From: Symbiodinium natans
Taxonomy: Eukaryota; Sar; Dinophyceae; Suessiales; Symbiodiniaceae
Length of the DNA: 64,000 nt
Assembly (NCBI GenBank): GCA_905221605.1
Contig: CAJNDS010002776.1
Location: forward strand, 217,984-281,983
Direction of reading: 5' to 3'
Of the stretch, positions 11,531 through 21,379 are shown in pieces. The position numbers and the translations under genes are program-made. How positions within the stretch are numbered: the first letter of the stretch is position 1; each line of letters opens with the position of its first letter. A model generated the notes under the pieces. That model was not told the origin of the DNA, made no database searches, and saw only the letters and a program-made list of their open reading frames with translations.

Positions 11531-14500
11531 AGGAGGATGGGGGAGATAAATGAAACACGCTGGTTCAACACAACAACCTGATGAACGTAAGCACTGTTCT
11601 GCACGGCGAAACAGTTTGAGAAAGGATAGACCTTGCAAAGACATGGAATGGCACACGCCGGCAAATGGTGATAGATGCCCAACTTCATCATGAATGGAAA
11701 GGGCTCCTGGCTACACTGCCTCCCACCGTCCCACCTTTGCTTGTCGCGGTTTGGGGCGCAGGCCAACAGCCGCAAGCCCCAGCAAAGCGAGGGAGGCGCC
11801 AGCCTCCGAGGTTTCAGGGTTTTGGGAACTTCATAGCTCATCATCGCTTGACTGTAGCTGTTTTGTGGCCACCCGCCTAGCCGGGCCATGGGAACCGAAA
11901 GGAGGAGAAATCAGGATGCAGGGGTCAAGCTCGCAAAGCTTTAGTAGCCAGTCATATTACCGCTTCCACAGCAGTCGTTGGGAGTGACCATTGCGTGCAG
12001 CTTGCCCCTGCGCGCACAAAGTTAAATACACATGATTGAATGCAAGAAGGCCTGCAGCTGTTTGTTTCAATACACCGCTCCTTCTCAGGTCAGGAGCCGT
12101 AGCTGCTAGCTACCCAATCATGCAGAAAGCCATTGGCACAACATCATCCCAACAGCTCGCAAACACGACCACCACATCTTGACAGGTGTTTTCATATCGT
12201 CCCCCTGGCAAGTGCGCAGGACCCATGAAGAGCCTGTGTGTGATGGGTGTGTTCGACGGTGACCACTGCAGCAACAGTTTCAGCAGGGTTCGGGCTTTGG
12301 GGGCCCTAGAGTTTTGCGTGAAGGGCTTGCTTGGAGTTCATGATGTCGGGATTTCAGTGTTTCACGCAGCCGTGGCAAACCTGTAAGAAAGCATGGCGAC
12401 AACACTGTCATCAGTCTGTGTCGCAGAATCTGCGCTTTCCCTAGAGCTTTGACAACTGTTGCATAATGTACTTTTGAGATGCGAGCCTGGCTTCGCTCAT
12501 CTTAAATTGCAATATAAAGGCAATGTGGCCTTCCACAGCGGCGCAGAATCTTGTGTTTTGGGGCGAGCAGCAGTCATAGGTGCCTCCAGAAGCGACGGTG
12601 CAGCATGCAGGCCGCTAATCATGAGGTTTGCTGCACATCGACGCATCTTGATATGTTAGTGCAAGTGGGTGATCTCATCCCTTCCATGCTGCGCACCTGG
12701 ATGCTCATGACACCGGGGCTGCGGACAACATTGGATGTCACCGGACCAGATGAGACAAAGGCCTCACCTGCACAGCCAATGGACTGTCTTCACAGCTGCT
12801 GCCGCCCCGACTGCCTGCATGCACAGTCTAGCCCTAAATGTGTGTGCACATCGTGCCTATGGCGGCAGCAAGGGACACGGCGGCCTCAGTCACGATTTGC
12901 TGGGGCATGGGGGCCCGAACCCCTTGTGCAACGAGCGCGCGCGCGCGCGTGTGGCCCCAATTTGTGGGCGACGAGCTGTCCGAGCATTGAGAAGGCACGG
13001 ACTGCTCCCCCCAAGCGATGTCTCTATGGGCACCTACCCGGCAACCCGAGTTAAGAAAAAGCCTCTTCCTCGTGGGTCCGGGTGCTTGTCTGTCGTGGGG
13101 GGGGGGGTCGGGGGGAAGGTCGGGATTAAGGGCGGGGTGTCAAACACCAACCAAGATGGAAACGCTGGCCCTGATGGCGCACGTAAATTTAGTCTCACAG
13201 AATGGGGGTCGAAGCGAACCCAGCCATGCCACCAACGACTGAGCTCGTGCCCTAGAGGCGTGTGGAAGCGCTGGCAAGACAAGAAGAAGAAGAAGAGGGT
13301 AAAGCTCCTAGCGCTTCTGGCTTTGCAATCTGAAGGGCGCCTCGGCGCCTTTTGGGTTCTGGATTGGCCTCTCGACTATCTCGAAAGTCCCACTGAGGAT
13401 CCTGTCGATCTCTTGTTGGGGTGTATCTTCATCTTTCTCAACTTTGCGGCTGTCACTTGGGATTCCAGGCTCCCCGGTCGACTGCTATACTCATCTCGCA
13501 CACTCGCATACACTGCGAGTGAAGGTGGGTTGCGCAATGCCCTTCGGTCTGTCTTGCTTGTCAGTCTCCATGCGCCAACAGGTCTGGCATTGGCAGTGGT
13601 GGCTTTTGTGAATGCGATTTTGGAGGACTGTGAACCCTTTGTTGACTCTTTCCCTGTCTCCTCTCTTTCGCGGGGGCGGGGGGGGTGTATAAGGAGGGGG
13701 GCATAAGGGGGGTATAAGAACTTGCAGCCAAGTGGCAATGACAACCGCCACCCGGCATGGGGCGGTCCGACATGCGCGGCGCGGCATGGCCCTCCTTTGC
13801 AGAAAAGACTGCGCTGGCAATGCCTGATGGCCACTGGAAGGCCTATACCCTCCTATACGTCCTCTACCTTCGCATCCGTTGCCATGGTGCTACAGTATCT
13901 TCTCAGATCCCATGTCCCGGGTCCTTCCAAGCACAAGGCACAGATGGCAGCACAGAATCCACAAGTTGCTTGGGCCACGAAGCCTACAACCGGAGATGCT
14001 CACATCTCGCCACGAACTGGCCATCAGACAGCAATCAGCCAGGGCAAACAGAGTCAACATGCCGAACTACCCACGCGAAGGATTCTAAAGGGCGGAGGCA
14101 CACAAGAAGACGTGCTGCCGTGCTGCATGACAGCATAGCTTATGCAAAAGCTGCACTGCTGAGATCCATGCGCATCCCAAAGCCAGAGGATGGGTCCTTC
14201 TGCTTACATGTTGGTTGTCCTGCTGTGGTGCAGTTGCCCAGTTGCCGTGCTAAACAATCGCTACCTTTGTGTCTGTCTGCTCTCCCCACTGCGACCACTG
14301 CAGTCTCCCTTCACGCTCTCGCTCTTAAGACGACCCGTCTGACTTGGAAGTCCAGGTTGTGTAGGTTCGACATTTGTTGGACGTGTGGTTTCAGTTGGCA
14401 CCTGCAAGCTGCAGAATCAACTCGCAATGTCCGAGGCACCTCCTCATGTTGGGCATAGCGCGGGCGAACTGACGGCACAAAGCTTGGAGCCTTGGCAGAC

Positions 14501-14945
14501 TGGCTGTTTTTTCATTTGAACCCATTCTTGGCTCTCACCTGCCCCGTGGCAAAAGGTACAGGTACAGCAGGTGCAACGATTCATGTTGCGGGAGTCTGCT
14601 GCCCTCCCAGGTCTCAGATCCGAGCAAGTTGGCATCGGTGCATCAGTGCCTCACGGAAGGATTCTCCGCACTGTCTGCTAAGGCTGCGCTGCGAAACATC
14701 CGTATGGCCTCGGTCTTGACATCTCTTAACAAATTCCCGTTTAAGGCTAACCCCCCCCCCCTCTCCCCACCCCGATTTTACATCTGTCTTTTCCCAACCC
14801 CCCCAGAAGGGGCAAAACGTACCATTCCCCCCCCCTTCCCCCCCCCTCTCCGCACTCACAACAATTCGTTTTGCCGGCCCTAGGTTCAAACCTGACTTTT
14901 CCCGAAAGCATCGCGAAGGGTTCTTCCGTGCGGAGCCCCCTGACA
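11531..14945. other. No confident gene (3.4 kb)
   Basis: Several frames stay open over 100 codons, including one of 323 codons at 12735-13706 plus, but they show low-complexity or Arg/Pro-rich translation and no domain. Two minus patches look more like exons: about 14450-14380 (VPSVRPRYAQHEEVPRTL) and about 14720-14640 (DVKTEAIRMFRSAALADS). Simple features are a (CG)n run at about 12938-12950, homopolymer G at 13098-13110 and poly-C stretches at 14750-14860. Confidence 0.4.
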
Positions 14946-14949
14946 CAAC

Positions 14950-15380
14950 AACATAGACTGAAGTGCATAGAGTGAAGTGCATAGAGCGAAGTGCATAGAG
15001 TGAAGTGCGTAGAGTGAAGTGCATAGAGTGAAGTGCATAGAGTGAAGTGCATAGAGCGAAGTGCATAGAGTGAAGTGCATAGAGCGAAGTGCATAGAGTG
15101 AAGCGCATAGAGCAAAGTGCATAGAGTGAAGTGCATAGAGGCAAGTGCACAGAGTGAAGTGCACAGAGTGAAGCGCATAGAGTGAAGTGCATAGAGTGAA
15201 GTGCATAGAGTGAAGTGCATAGAGTGAAGTGCATAGAGTGAAGTGCATAGAGTGAAGTGCATAGAGTGAAGTGCATAGAGTGAAGTGCATAGAGTGAAGT
15301 GCATAGAGTGAAGTGCATAGAGTGAAGTGCATAGAGTGAAGTGCATAGAGTGAAGTGCATAGAGTGAATTGCATAGAGTT
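14950..15380. repeat. 14-bp minisatellite (TGAAGTGCATAGAG)n
   Basis: About 30 head-to-tail copies of a 14-bp unit. They are nearly perfect in the right half (15180-15365) and show substitutions (cgaag, gcaag, cacagag) in the left half. Three units equal 42 bp, so every frame stays open with a 14-residue periodic translation. The long minus-strand frames here are therefore not genes. Confidence 0.9.
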
Positions 15381-15514
15381 TAGTAATCAGTGAATACAAA
15401 TTTCTAGATTTACGTAGAATTTACTAGACCTTCGTACCCAGTCCTAGATTTCTAAATTAAAATTACTCTTTCTAAGGCGGCGGGCTGGGTTGACATCGCC
15501 AATCGGGATTGCAA

Positions 15515-15955
15515 CCCTCTGCGGGTTTCGGCGTGGTCGCGGTGCTAAAACCGTCGTTTTTTTACGTTTCTTGATTTGCGCGGACAACCCTCTGCGGGTT
15601 TCGGCGTGGTCGCGGTGCCAAAACCGTCGTTTTTTTACGTTTCTTTGTGGCCGCGGACAACCCTCTGCGGGTGATCGCCGGGTCGCGGTGCTAAAACCGT
15701 CGTTTTTGGTACTTTTTTTCGTGGCCGCAGACAACCCTCTGCGGGTTTCGGCGTTGGCACGGTGCCAAAACCGTGGTGTTTTTGCGTTTTTTGACATACA
15801 AACGTAACCCCTCTGCGGCTTTCGGCGTTGGCGCGGTGCCGAAACCCTCGTGTTTTTGCGTTTCTTGACATGCAAACGTAACCCCTCTGCGGGTTTTCGC
15901 GTGGTCGCGGTGCTAAAACCGTAGTGTTTTTGCGTTTTTTGCGTTTGTTTTTCGA
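15515..15955. repeat. 73-74-bp satellite, six copies
   Basis: The marker ccctctgcgg recurs at 15515, 15588, 15661, 15735, 15809 and 15883, giving spacings of 73, 73, 74, 74 and 74 bp. Each unit continues with tttcggcgtgg, gcggtgctaaaaccgt and a T-rich stretch ending acgtttctt. Divergence is a few percent to about 20 percent between copies. Confidence 0.9.
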
Positions 15956-15959
15956 CTTG

Positions 15960-16405
15960 TGTAGTACAGACGTAGTACACCGGGGACTTCCGTGGCTGGA
16001 AAATCGAGTTTTGTAGTACAAAACGCAGGGGACGCCCGGAGCTTCCGTGGCTGGAAAGTCGACTTTTGTAGTACAAACGTAGTACGCCACGCGGAGCTTC
16101 CGTAGCTGGAAAGTCGACTTTTGTAGTACAGACGTATAGTACGCCGGGGACGCCCGGAGCTTCCGTGGCTGGAAAGTCGACTTTTGTAGTACAAACGTAG
16201 TACGCCGCGCACACGCGGAGCTTCCGTAGCTGGAAAGTCGACTTTTGTAGCACAGACGTATAGTACGCCGGGGACGCCCGGAGCTTCCGTGGCTGGAAAG
16301 TCGACTTTTTGTAGTACTCACGTAGTACGCCGCGCACACGCGGAGCTTCCGTGGCTGGAAAGTCGACTTTTTGTAGCACAGACGTATAGTACGCCGCGGA
16401 CGCCC
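15960..16405. repeat. ~62-bp satellite with dimeric higher-order structure
   Basis: The marker ctggaaagtcgac recurs at 16051, 16106, 16169, 16230, 16293 and 16355. Spacings alternate around 61 and 63 bp (the first is 55). Alternate units differ before the marker (ccggggacgcccggagc versus cgcgcacacgcggagc), giving a dimeric repeat of about 124 bp. Unit ends carry ttttgtagtacaaacgtagtac. Confidence 0.85.
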
Positions 16406-16800
16406 TGGGCGTCTGAAAACACCGCAAATAGCATGGTAACGGACATCTGGCCGCCTGAAAACACCGCAAATAGCATAATAGCATGGTAACGGACATCTGG
16501 GCGCTTGAAAACACCGCAAATAGCATGGTAACGGACATCTAGGCGCTTGAAAACGCCGCAAATAGCATGGTAACGGACATCTGGGCGCATGAAAACGCCG
16601 CAAATAGCATGATAACGGACATCTGGGCGCTTGAAAACACTGCAAATAGCATGGTAACGGACATCTGGGCGCTTGAAAACACCGCAAATAGCATGGTAAC
16701 GGACATCTGGGCGCTTGAAAACACTGCAAATAGCATGGTAACGGACATCTGGGCGCTTGAAAACACCGCAAATAGCATGGAAGCGGAATTCCGGACGTAC
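16405..16800. repeat. 42-bp satellite, subfamily C
   Basis: Tandem 42-bp units read gcgcttgaaaacaccgcaaa followed by tagcatggtaacggacatctgg, about nine copies with few changes. It shares the core gaaaac(a/c)(c/t)cgcaaata with the next two arrays. Confidence 0.85.
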
Positions 16801-16859
16801 TTGAAAACCTCGCAAATAGCATTCCCGCCGCGGACACCCGGAGCTTGCATGTCGAAACC

Positions 16860-17040
16860 CATCGCAAATAAACCATCGCAAATATCGCGGGACTCGAATT
16901 CCTCGAAACCCTTGCAAATGTCGTGGGACTCGAATTCCGGGGCCTCGAAAACCTCGCAAATATTGGGACTCGAATTCCTCGAAACCCTTGCAAATGTCGT
17001 GGGACTCGAATTCCGGGGCCTCGAAAACCTCGCAAATATC
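16860..17040. repeat. 36/42-bp satellite, subfamily D
   Basis: Units contain gggactcgaattcc, then either ggggcctcgaaaacctcgca or a shorter ctcgaaacccttgca, followed by aat(a/g)tcgt. Long (42 bp) and short (36 bp) units alternate. The core aaaacctcgcaaata links it to the flanking arrays. Confidence 0.75.
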
Positions 17041-17320
17041 GTGGTTCCAAAACCATCGCAAATACCCTGGTCCCCGAATTCGCTGGTTCCAAAACCATCG
17101 CAAATACCATGGTCCCCGAATTCGCTGTTTCCAAAAGCATCGCAAATACCATGGTCCCCGAAATCGCTGTTTCCAAAACCATCGCAAAAACCATGGTCCC
17201 CGAATTCGCTGGTTCCAAAAACCATCGCGAAAACCATGGTCCCCGAATTCGCTGGTTCAAAAAGCATCGCAAGTATACCATGGTCCCCGAATTCGCTGGT
17301 TCCAAAACCATCGCAAATCA
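17040..17320. repeat. 42-bp satellite, subfamily E
   Basis: Six to seven units of 42 bp read ggttccaaaaccatcgcaaa followed by taccatggtccccgaattcgct. The EcoRI-like gaattc of subfamily D is retained at the same offset, indicating common ancestry. A period divisible by three keeps long frames open on both strands. Confidence 0.85.
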
Positions 17321-18080
17321 GACAAGTGCAGTGTACAAGTGACTATGCAACCATGTAAGTGCATACATTTGTCCAAGTGCATACAGTTCGATTACAAAGA
17401 GTCAACTGCATGGAGTCAACGCACGGCAAATCGATGCTTTCGGGCCATCCCTCTTCTAGTTTTTTGGGGGGGGGACAAGGAAGCGAAGAGCTGTTTTCAG
17501 TATAGATCTCACGTTGTTCACAACTTGGGTCAAAGACAACAGGTCCGCCTGTGCTGCGCCATGACAAGGACGAAGCCGCAGTGCTTGCATCGCCTCATTC
17601 GGCATGCGCAAGAACCATGAGGCTACGCAGACTGAGCCGCAGTCTCAAGCTGCACAAACAAATTTCAAATTAAGGAGATCACCGATGGCACCTCACAATA
17701 CATCTTGACAGTACCCTCTTACCTGCCGCTTTTCTGAGGCCACTTCAACAGTTCACGCCATGTCACGCCATGTCACGCCCAAGGCCTCTGCAAGAGCTAC
17801 AGAGGTGCCCCAGATGGCTCCGGAAGTAAGGAGAAAAAGGAGAAAGGGCAATGGCTCGCAGCTTGGGCTGAGAAACAGCGGCCAAGTATAATCAAGCTGT
17901 TCTTTGTTAGCTACAGACGGGAACTTTGTTCGCACAACTTTCGCAAGACTTTCCCATGCTGGCACTGCATGATGGCATGTCGTACACGAGCAAGAACACA
18001 TTCAACCTTCGCAGGCGCACGTGAAGCGTTTCGGGCTGCGGGCCCGTCGTCGGGCTCCTAAGGTGCACGCTACGCAGGCT
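17321..18080. other. No gene recognised
   Basis: After the satellite block the sequence becomes unique. No domain was seen in any frame. The minus frame at 17753-18001 is open for 82 codons without recognisable homology. It includes a small G run at 17466-17475 and two direct gtcacgccat copies near 17760. Confidence 0.4.
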
Positions 18081-18082
18081 TT

Positions 18083-18896
18083 CTACGCCAATGTAATTCG
18101 GCCCTTCGGTGTGTCCAAAAGAGCTTCTAAGCGGGGCTCGCTACCGGGCTCAGAGGTCTGCACAATCACACCCCGGACATTCAGGGCATCCAAGGCTTTC
18201 CTCGGCGGCAAGAGCATGCGTGGGTTTACATTTGTTTACGGTTGCTTGCCTTGCCTGCCGTACCTTTCCTGAGATCAACGATACACCTACGTACCATCTT
18301 CTGAATGCCGGCCCGGTGATCTGTAGAGCTGGTGGGTCTGGATGCGAGGCCCGTAGCTCCACAAGCCGGCAGCCCCCGGGAGCGACTTCCGAAGGATGCC
18401 TCATGCCCTCAGCGCGATTCGGAGACCAGTCAACCGCAAATGGCACAAGACCTGCCATTGGAAGCGATGCAAATCCTGCCCTGTGATGATCAGAAGCCAA
18501 ACGCCATCTCAGGGTCTTCCCTTCTGTATTCTGCCTCGAGAAATCCTGGACCGAGCCCACATCGTACCCTGCTTTCGTCGCAGCCTCGACTGTTTCGCCC
18601 AACTCCCCCTTTCCATCCGAGCGTTGGACACAGAAAGTCGTGAGCCGCGGCTTCTTGGGACAATCAATCCCAAGCCATGTTCCCACAGGTTGAGATGGGT
18701 CCTGTGCAAGGAGCTCACAATACACCCCTTCGCCCAGGGAGACCAAGGCATTGTGAGTCCCAAAACCAAGGTGTTGTCCACCAATACACGGCCTGACACC
18801 GGTTAGGGCCTCGAAGGCATCCATCCCGGCTTCCACCGACTCAACGCACCAAACCAAGTGATCCGTGCATAACTCAGGGGCCCCAGTAGCCGCCAT
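18083..18896 (-). CDS. Glyoxalase-like domain (VOC superfamily) protein, two exons
   Basis: The frame from ATG at 18896 matches the Glyoxalase_3-type VOC family. It begins MAATGAPELCTDHLVWCVES (the DHLVW strand with the predicted metal/fold His at residue 13), then GMDAFEALTGVRP, GTHNALVSLGEGVYCELLA, TLRWRLASD, GLVPFAVDWS and GGCRLVELRASHPDPPALQ. After ALQ the frame becomes non-homologous, and a second exon at about 18203-18083 (LDALNVRGVIVQTSEPGS, then EPRLEALLDTPKG and RITLA-stop) supplies the expected C-terminus. The intron is about 120 bp; its exact ends are unresolved because the boundary is not a simple GT-AG. Predicted size is about 228 aa, normal for the family. The substrate is unknown, and bacterial-type relatives are mostly uncharacterised. 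Confidence 0.8.
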
Positions 18897-18957
18897 GGTT
18901 GCAAAAGGTACACCGGGATTCCTTCAACTCAACTTGAGCCCGATGTCCCATCACACC

Positions 18958-19012
18958 ACATATATACATATACACACACACACACACATATACATATATA
19001 TATATATATATG
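18958..19012. repeat. (CA)n-(TA)n microsatellite
   Basis: An alternating tata/caca tract, catatatacatatacacacac then tatatatatata, immediately upstream of the VOC gene start. It is a likely slippage-prone site with no coding content. Confidence 0.85.
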
Positions 19013-19019
19013 TCGTATG

Positions 19020-21370
19020 CAGCCTAGTTTTTGGCTTGGGGCTTGGGGCAACCTGCATGTGTCTCAAACGCAGTATTAGAGTTGCCAAGAAAAGCCGCTA
19101 GAAACCGTCAACAGCACAAATCATTACTGTAGACTGAAGCTGGAAGGAGAGGGATAAGTTAGCATGCTTAAGCTGCACAGTTCTAGGGAGAGGATGAACG
19201 GCAGGCTTTCTAGCTACGCGACTAGCATCAGCTTGGCATTTCGCACACAACTGACGATCAGACCTATGACCTATGACAGACTTCACACCACTCCACGCTT
19301 GGCAATGTGCATGTTTTTGTTCAAATCTGCTCTTGCCCAGTTGTGTGTGCTGCAATGCACGCCCGGTCGCTGCAAGTGCCTGCATGGTGAGGCGATGGCT
19401 GAGAACACCCTTCCAAGGCCATGGTGTCTTCACTGACCTTTGATACAGTGAGGTGCAGGGCGTGGTTCGAGTCCAGCGCGATGCTGCCTTGATACTCACA
19501 GCATGCACTTTTCAGGGTTTAATAACGGAGCAACCAAACGCATCACACATAACTAAACCTTTTGGGCGTTCTGCCGTATTTTACAGCATGCTTCACCATA
19601 TTAGTAAGCGCCAGCACGTTGTGACAGCAAACGTCTATTTGCAGCTGGTCTGCTTTCTCTTCGGCATGGTTCGACTGCGCTGGACGCTGAGACCTATTAG
19701 CTCCGCCGCCACGTCGACACTCTGCAGCATTCCGCAGCCTGCGCACACACAGCACTATTTCGCTCTTTCCTGCATTACTTTGATTTCGCTTCCTTCCCTT
19801 CTGGTGCCACGTTCTCTCTTGTGTCATGAGCCCTTCACCACTTACTCACATCCAATGACCACCCTCACTCAGTCCCCCCCAACCCCCTGCCGGCTCGCCT
19901 TGGATGGGTCCGAGTCTTACAGCTCGGTTTTGGTGTGAGCTGTTGGGCTGTTGGAGATGACGAGAGCCACAGGTTGCGTGGCACCGAACTCTGCCAAGGT
20001 CTCGATCTCACCTCACACAGAACCCGGAGACCGGAGACCAGGGACTCACATGCCCAAAGCTAGACGTTTGTAGATTCAGTAGTAATTAGTTCTCAACTTC
20101 CAGCCGTCAAAGATCGTTCTAGCAATGACAAGCGGCTGCCATCCAGGTTCGCACGCTGAAGCTTGCTGTTCCGCTGTATCGATGGTCCCCCATGCTTCGC
20201 GTACTGCGTGCCAAGCTGAGTCCAGTAGACTTTGCCTGACAAAATGTCCAACGGCGGAGGCTGTTTTGTGTAAAAGGGATGGCAGACCTCTTTGTCCTAA
20301 AAAACTTGGTGAAAACGGGTTTTGTGTAAGTGTGGCGAAAAGGTTCCACTGCCCAAGCTGCGAATTGAGCATTTCCTGTGTCAGAGACACATTCTGCATT
20401 ACCATTTCGTTCCGAAAACTACATCACCTCAAGATGTTCCACAATTCCACATGATGCGAGTAAACGTTGCCAGCATGTGCAACTCCAAAAGCTGCAACGT
20501 AGAAATGCTGAAAAACCTTCAGAACTTCAGAGTCCGAAAGCACAGTAAAAACAAAGAAACTGCTCCATGCTGGAGGGGGGGGTTTGGGGCACAATCTCAA
20601 TCTTCACTCTTTCAACCCCAAAACCCTAAACCCCTAAAACCCTAAACACCCCCTCAAATCCTTTTGGCGACTCTGGAGGCCTTCCACGGAGTCGACCGCA
20701 ATCCCCTGGGGATCCAAGAGACCCGTGCGCTGAGTGTGGGGATACTTCGGAAACTTCGGATCCGGTAGCGGTACGACCTTAGGCTGCATTGGAGCCCTTC
20801 AAACACTCCAATTCAAGAGGGGAAGGGGGGAGGAAGGGGACAGCGGTGTGGGCCGGGGAGTACTTGTGATCTGTTTGATGTTTTAAGACAAGTAAACCAC
20901 AGCTGCCTTTCACTGAATATAATTCGCTGCGGCGCTATGTGGCGTCTGGAATGGTCAATAAGCCATCGCCCCTCACAACCTCTGTTGCTTGCTCCCTGAA
21001 TCCCCCCTCCTCCAGACATCTTCCACACAAGGAAACCCTAAACCCTAAACCCTAAACCCTTGCTCAGCTGGAACCTGCATCTTCTAAGAGACAATAGGAG
21101 GGCACTCCTGGGAGCCCTCCAGCTGGGAACCTAACCTGGATGAGAGTACACCGGGTAGGGGAAGGGGCCCTGAATCTAATTCCCCATTTTAACCCCCCAA
21201 AACACCTTACAGAGTCCCTAGAGACCCAAGTAACCCCAACATTACCCCTAAGGTCCCTGACAATTGTCCCTCCTTTTGTCCCTTTGACTAGACAGTGCCT
21301 ATAGGGCCTATGTGCTGCCTGGCCCCCTTGCACTGCGGGGTTGCTTCTCAGTGTCAGGCCGTCTTGTTGT
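19020..21370. other. No confident gene (2.3 kb), with telomere-like tracts
   Basis: Open frames up to 161 codons show no domain. One minus patch, about 20290-20080 (RQSLLDSAWHAVREAWGTID), looks exon-like. Interstitial CCCTAAA-type tracts lie at about 20615-20655 and 21032-21060 (listed separately). Confidence 0.4.
20615..21060. repeat. Interstitial telomere-like CCCTAAA tracts (two)
   Basis: Degenerate aaaccctaaacccctaaaac at about 20623-20650 and four clean units, aaccctaaaccctaaaccct, at about 21033-21060. These match the plant/dinoflagellate-type TTTAGGG telomere repeat but sit inside unique sequence. Confidence 0.75.
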
Positions 21371-21379
21371 ACAGGACTT

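Noticed and set aside
11230-11889. Poly-Leu/poly-Phe/poly-Cys minus frames
   Set aside because: Translation of CAG/GAA/GA microsatellites; no flanking coding signal.
12735-13706. 323-codon plus frame
   Set aside because: Arg/Gly/Pro-rich translation crossing homopolymers and a (CG)n run; no domain, and no support from neighbouring exons.
14614-15399. 261-codon minus frame with a repeated Leu-Cys-Thr-Ser-Leu-Tyr pattern
   Set aside because: It is the translation of a 14-bp minisatellite (three units equal 42 bp).
15635-17311. 558-codon minus frame and its 364-, 289- and 263-codon companions on both strands
   Set aside because: They run through the 73/74-, 62- and 42-bp satellites. Open frames on both strands, periodic translation and 42 being a multiple of three explain them.
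16405-17320. CRISPR-like array appearance of the 42-bp repeats
   Set aside because: Whole units repeat with no unique spacers, no cas genes are present, and the genome is eukaryotic.
19440-19490. Possible tRNA (ggttcgagtcc resembles a T-arm)
   Set aside because: No matching acceptor stem or D-arm could be formed at the right spacing.
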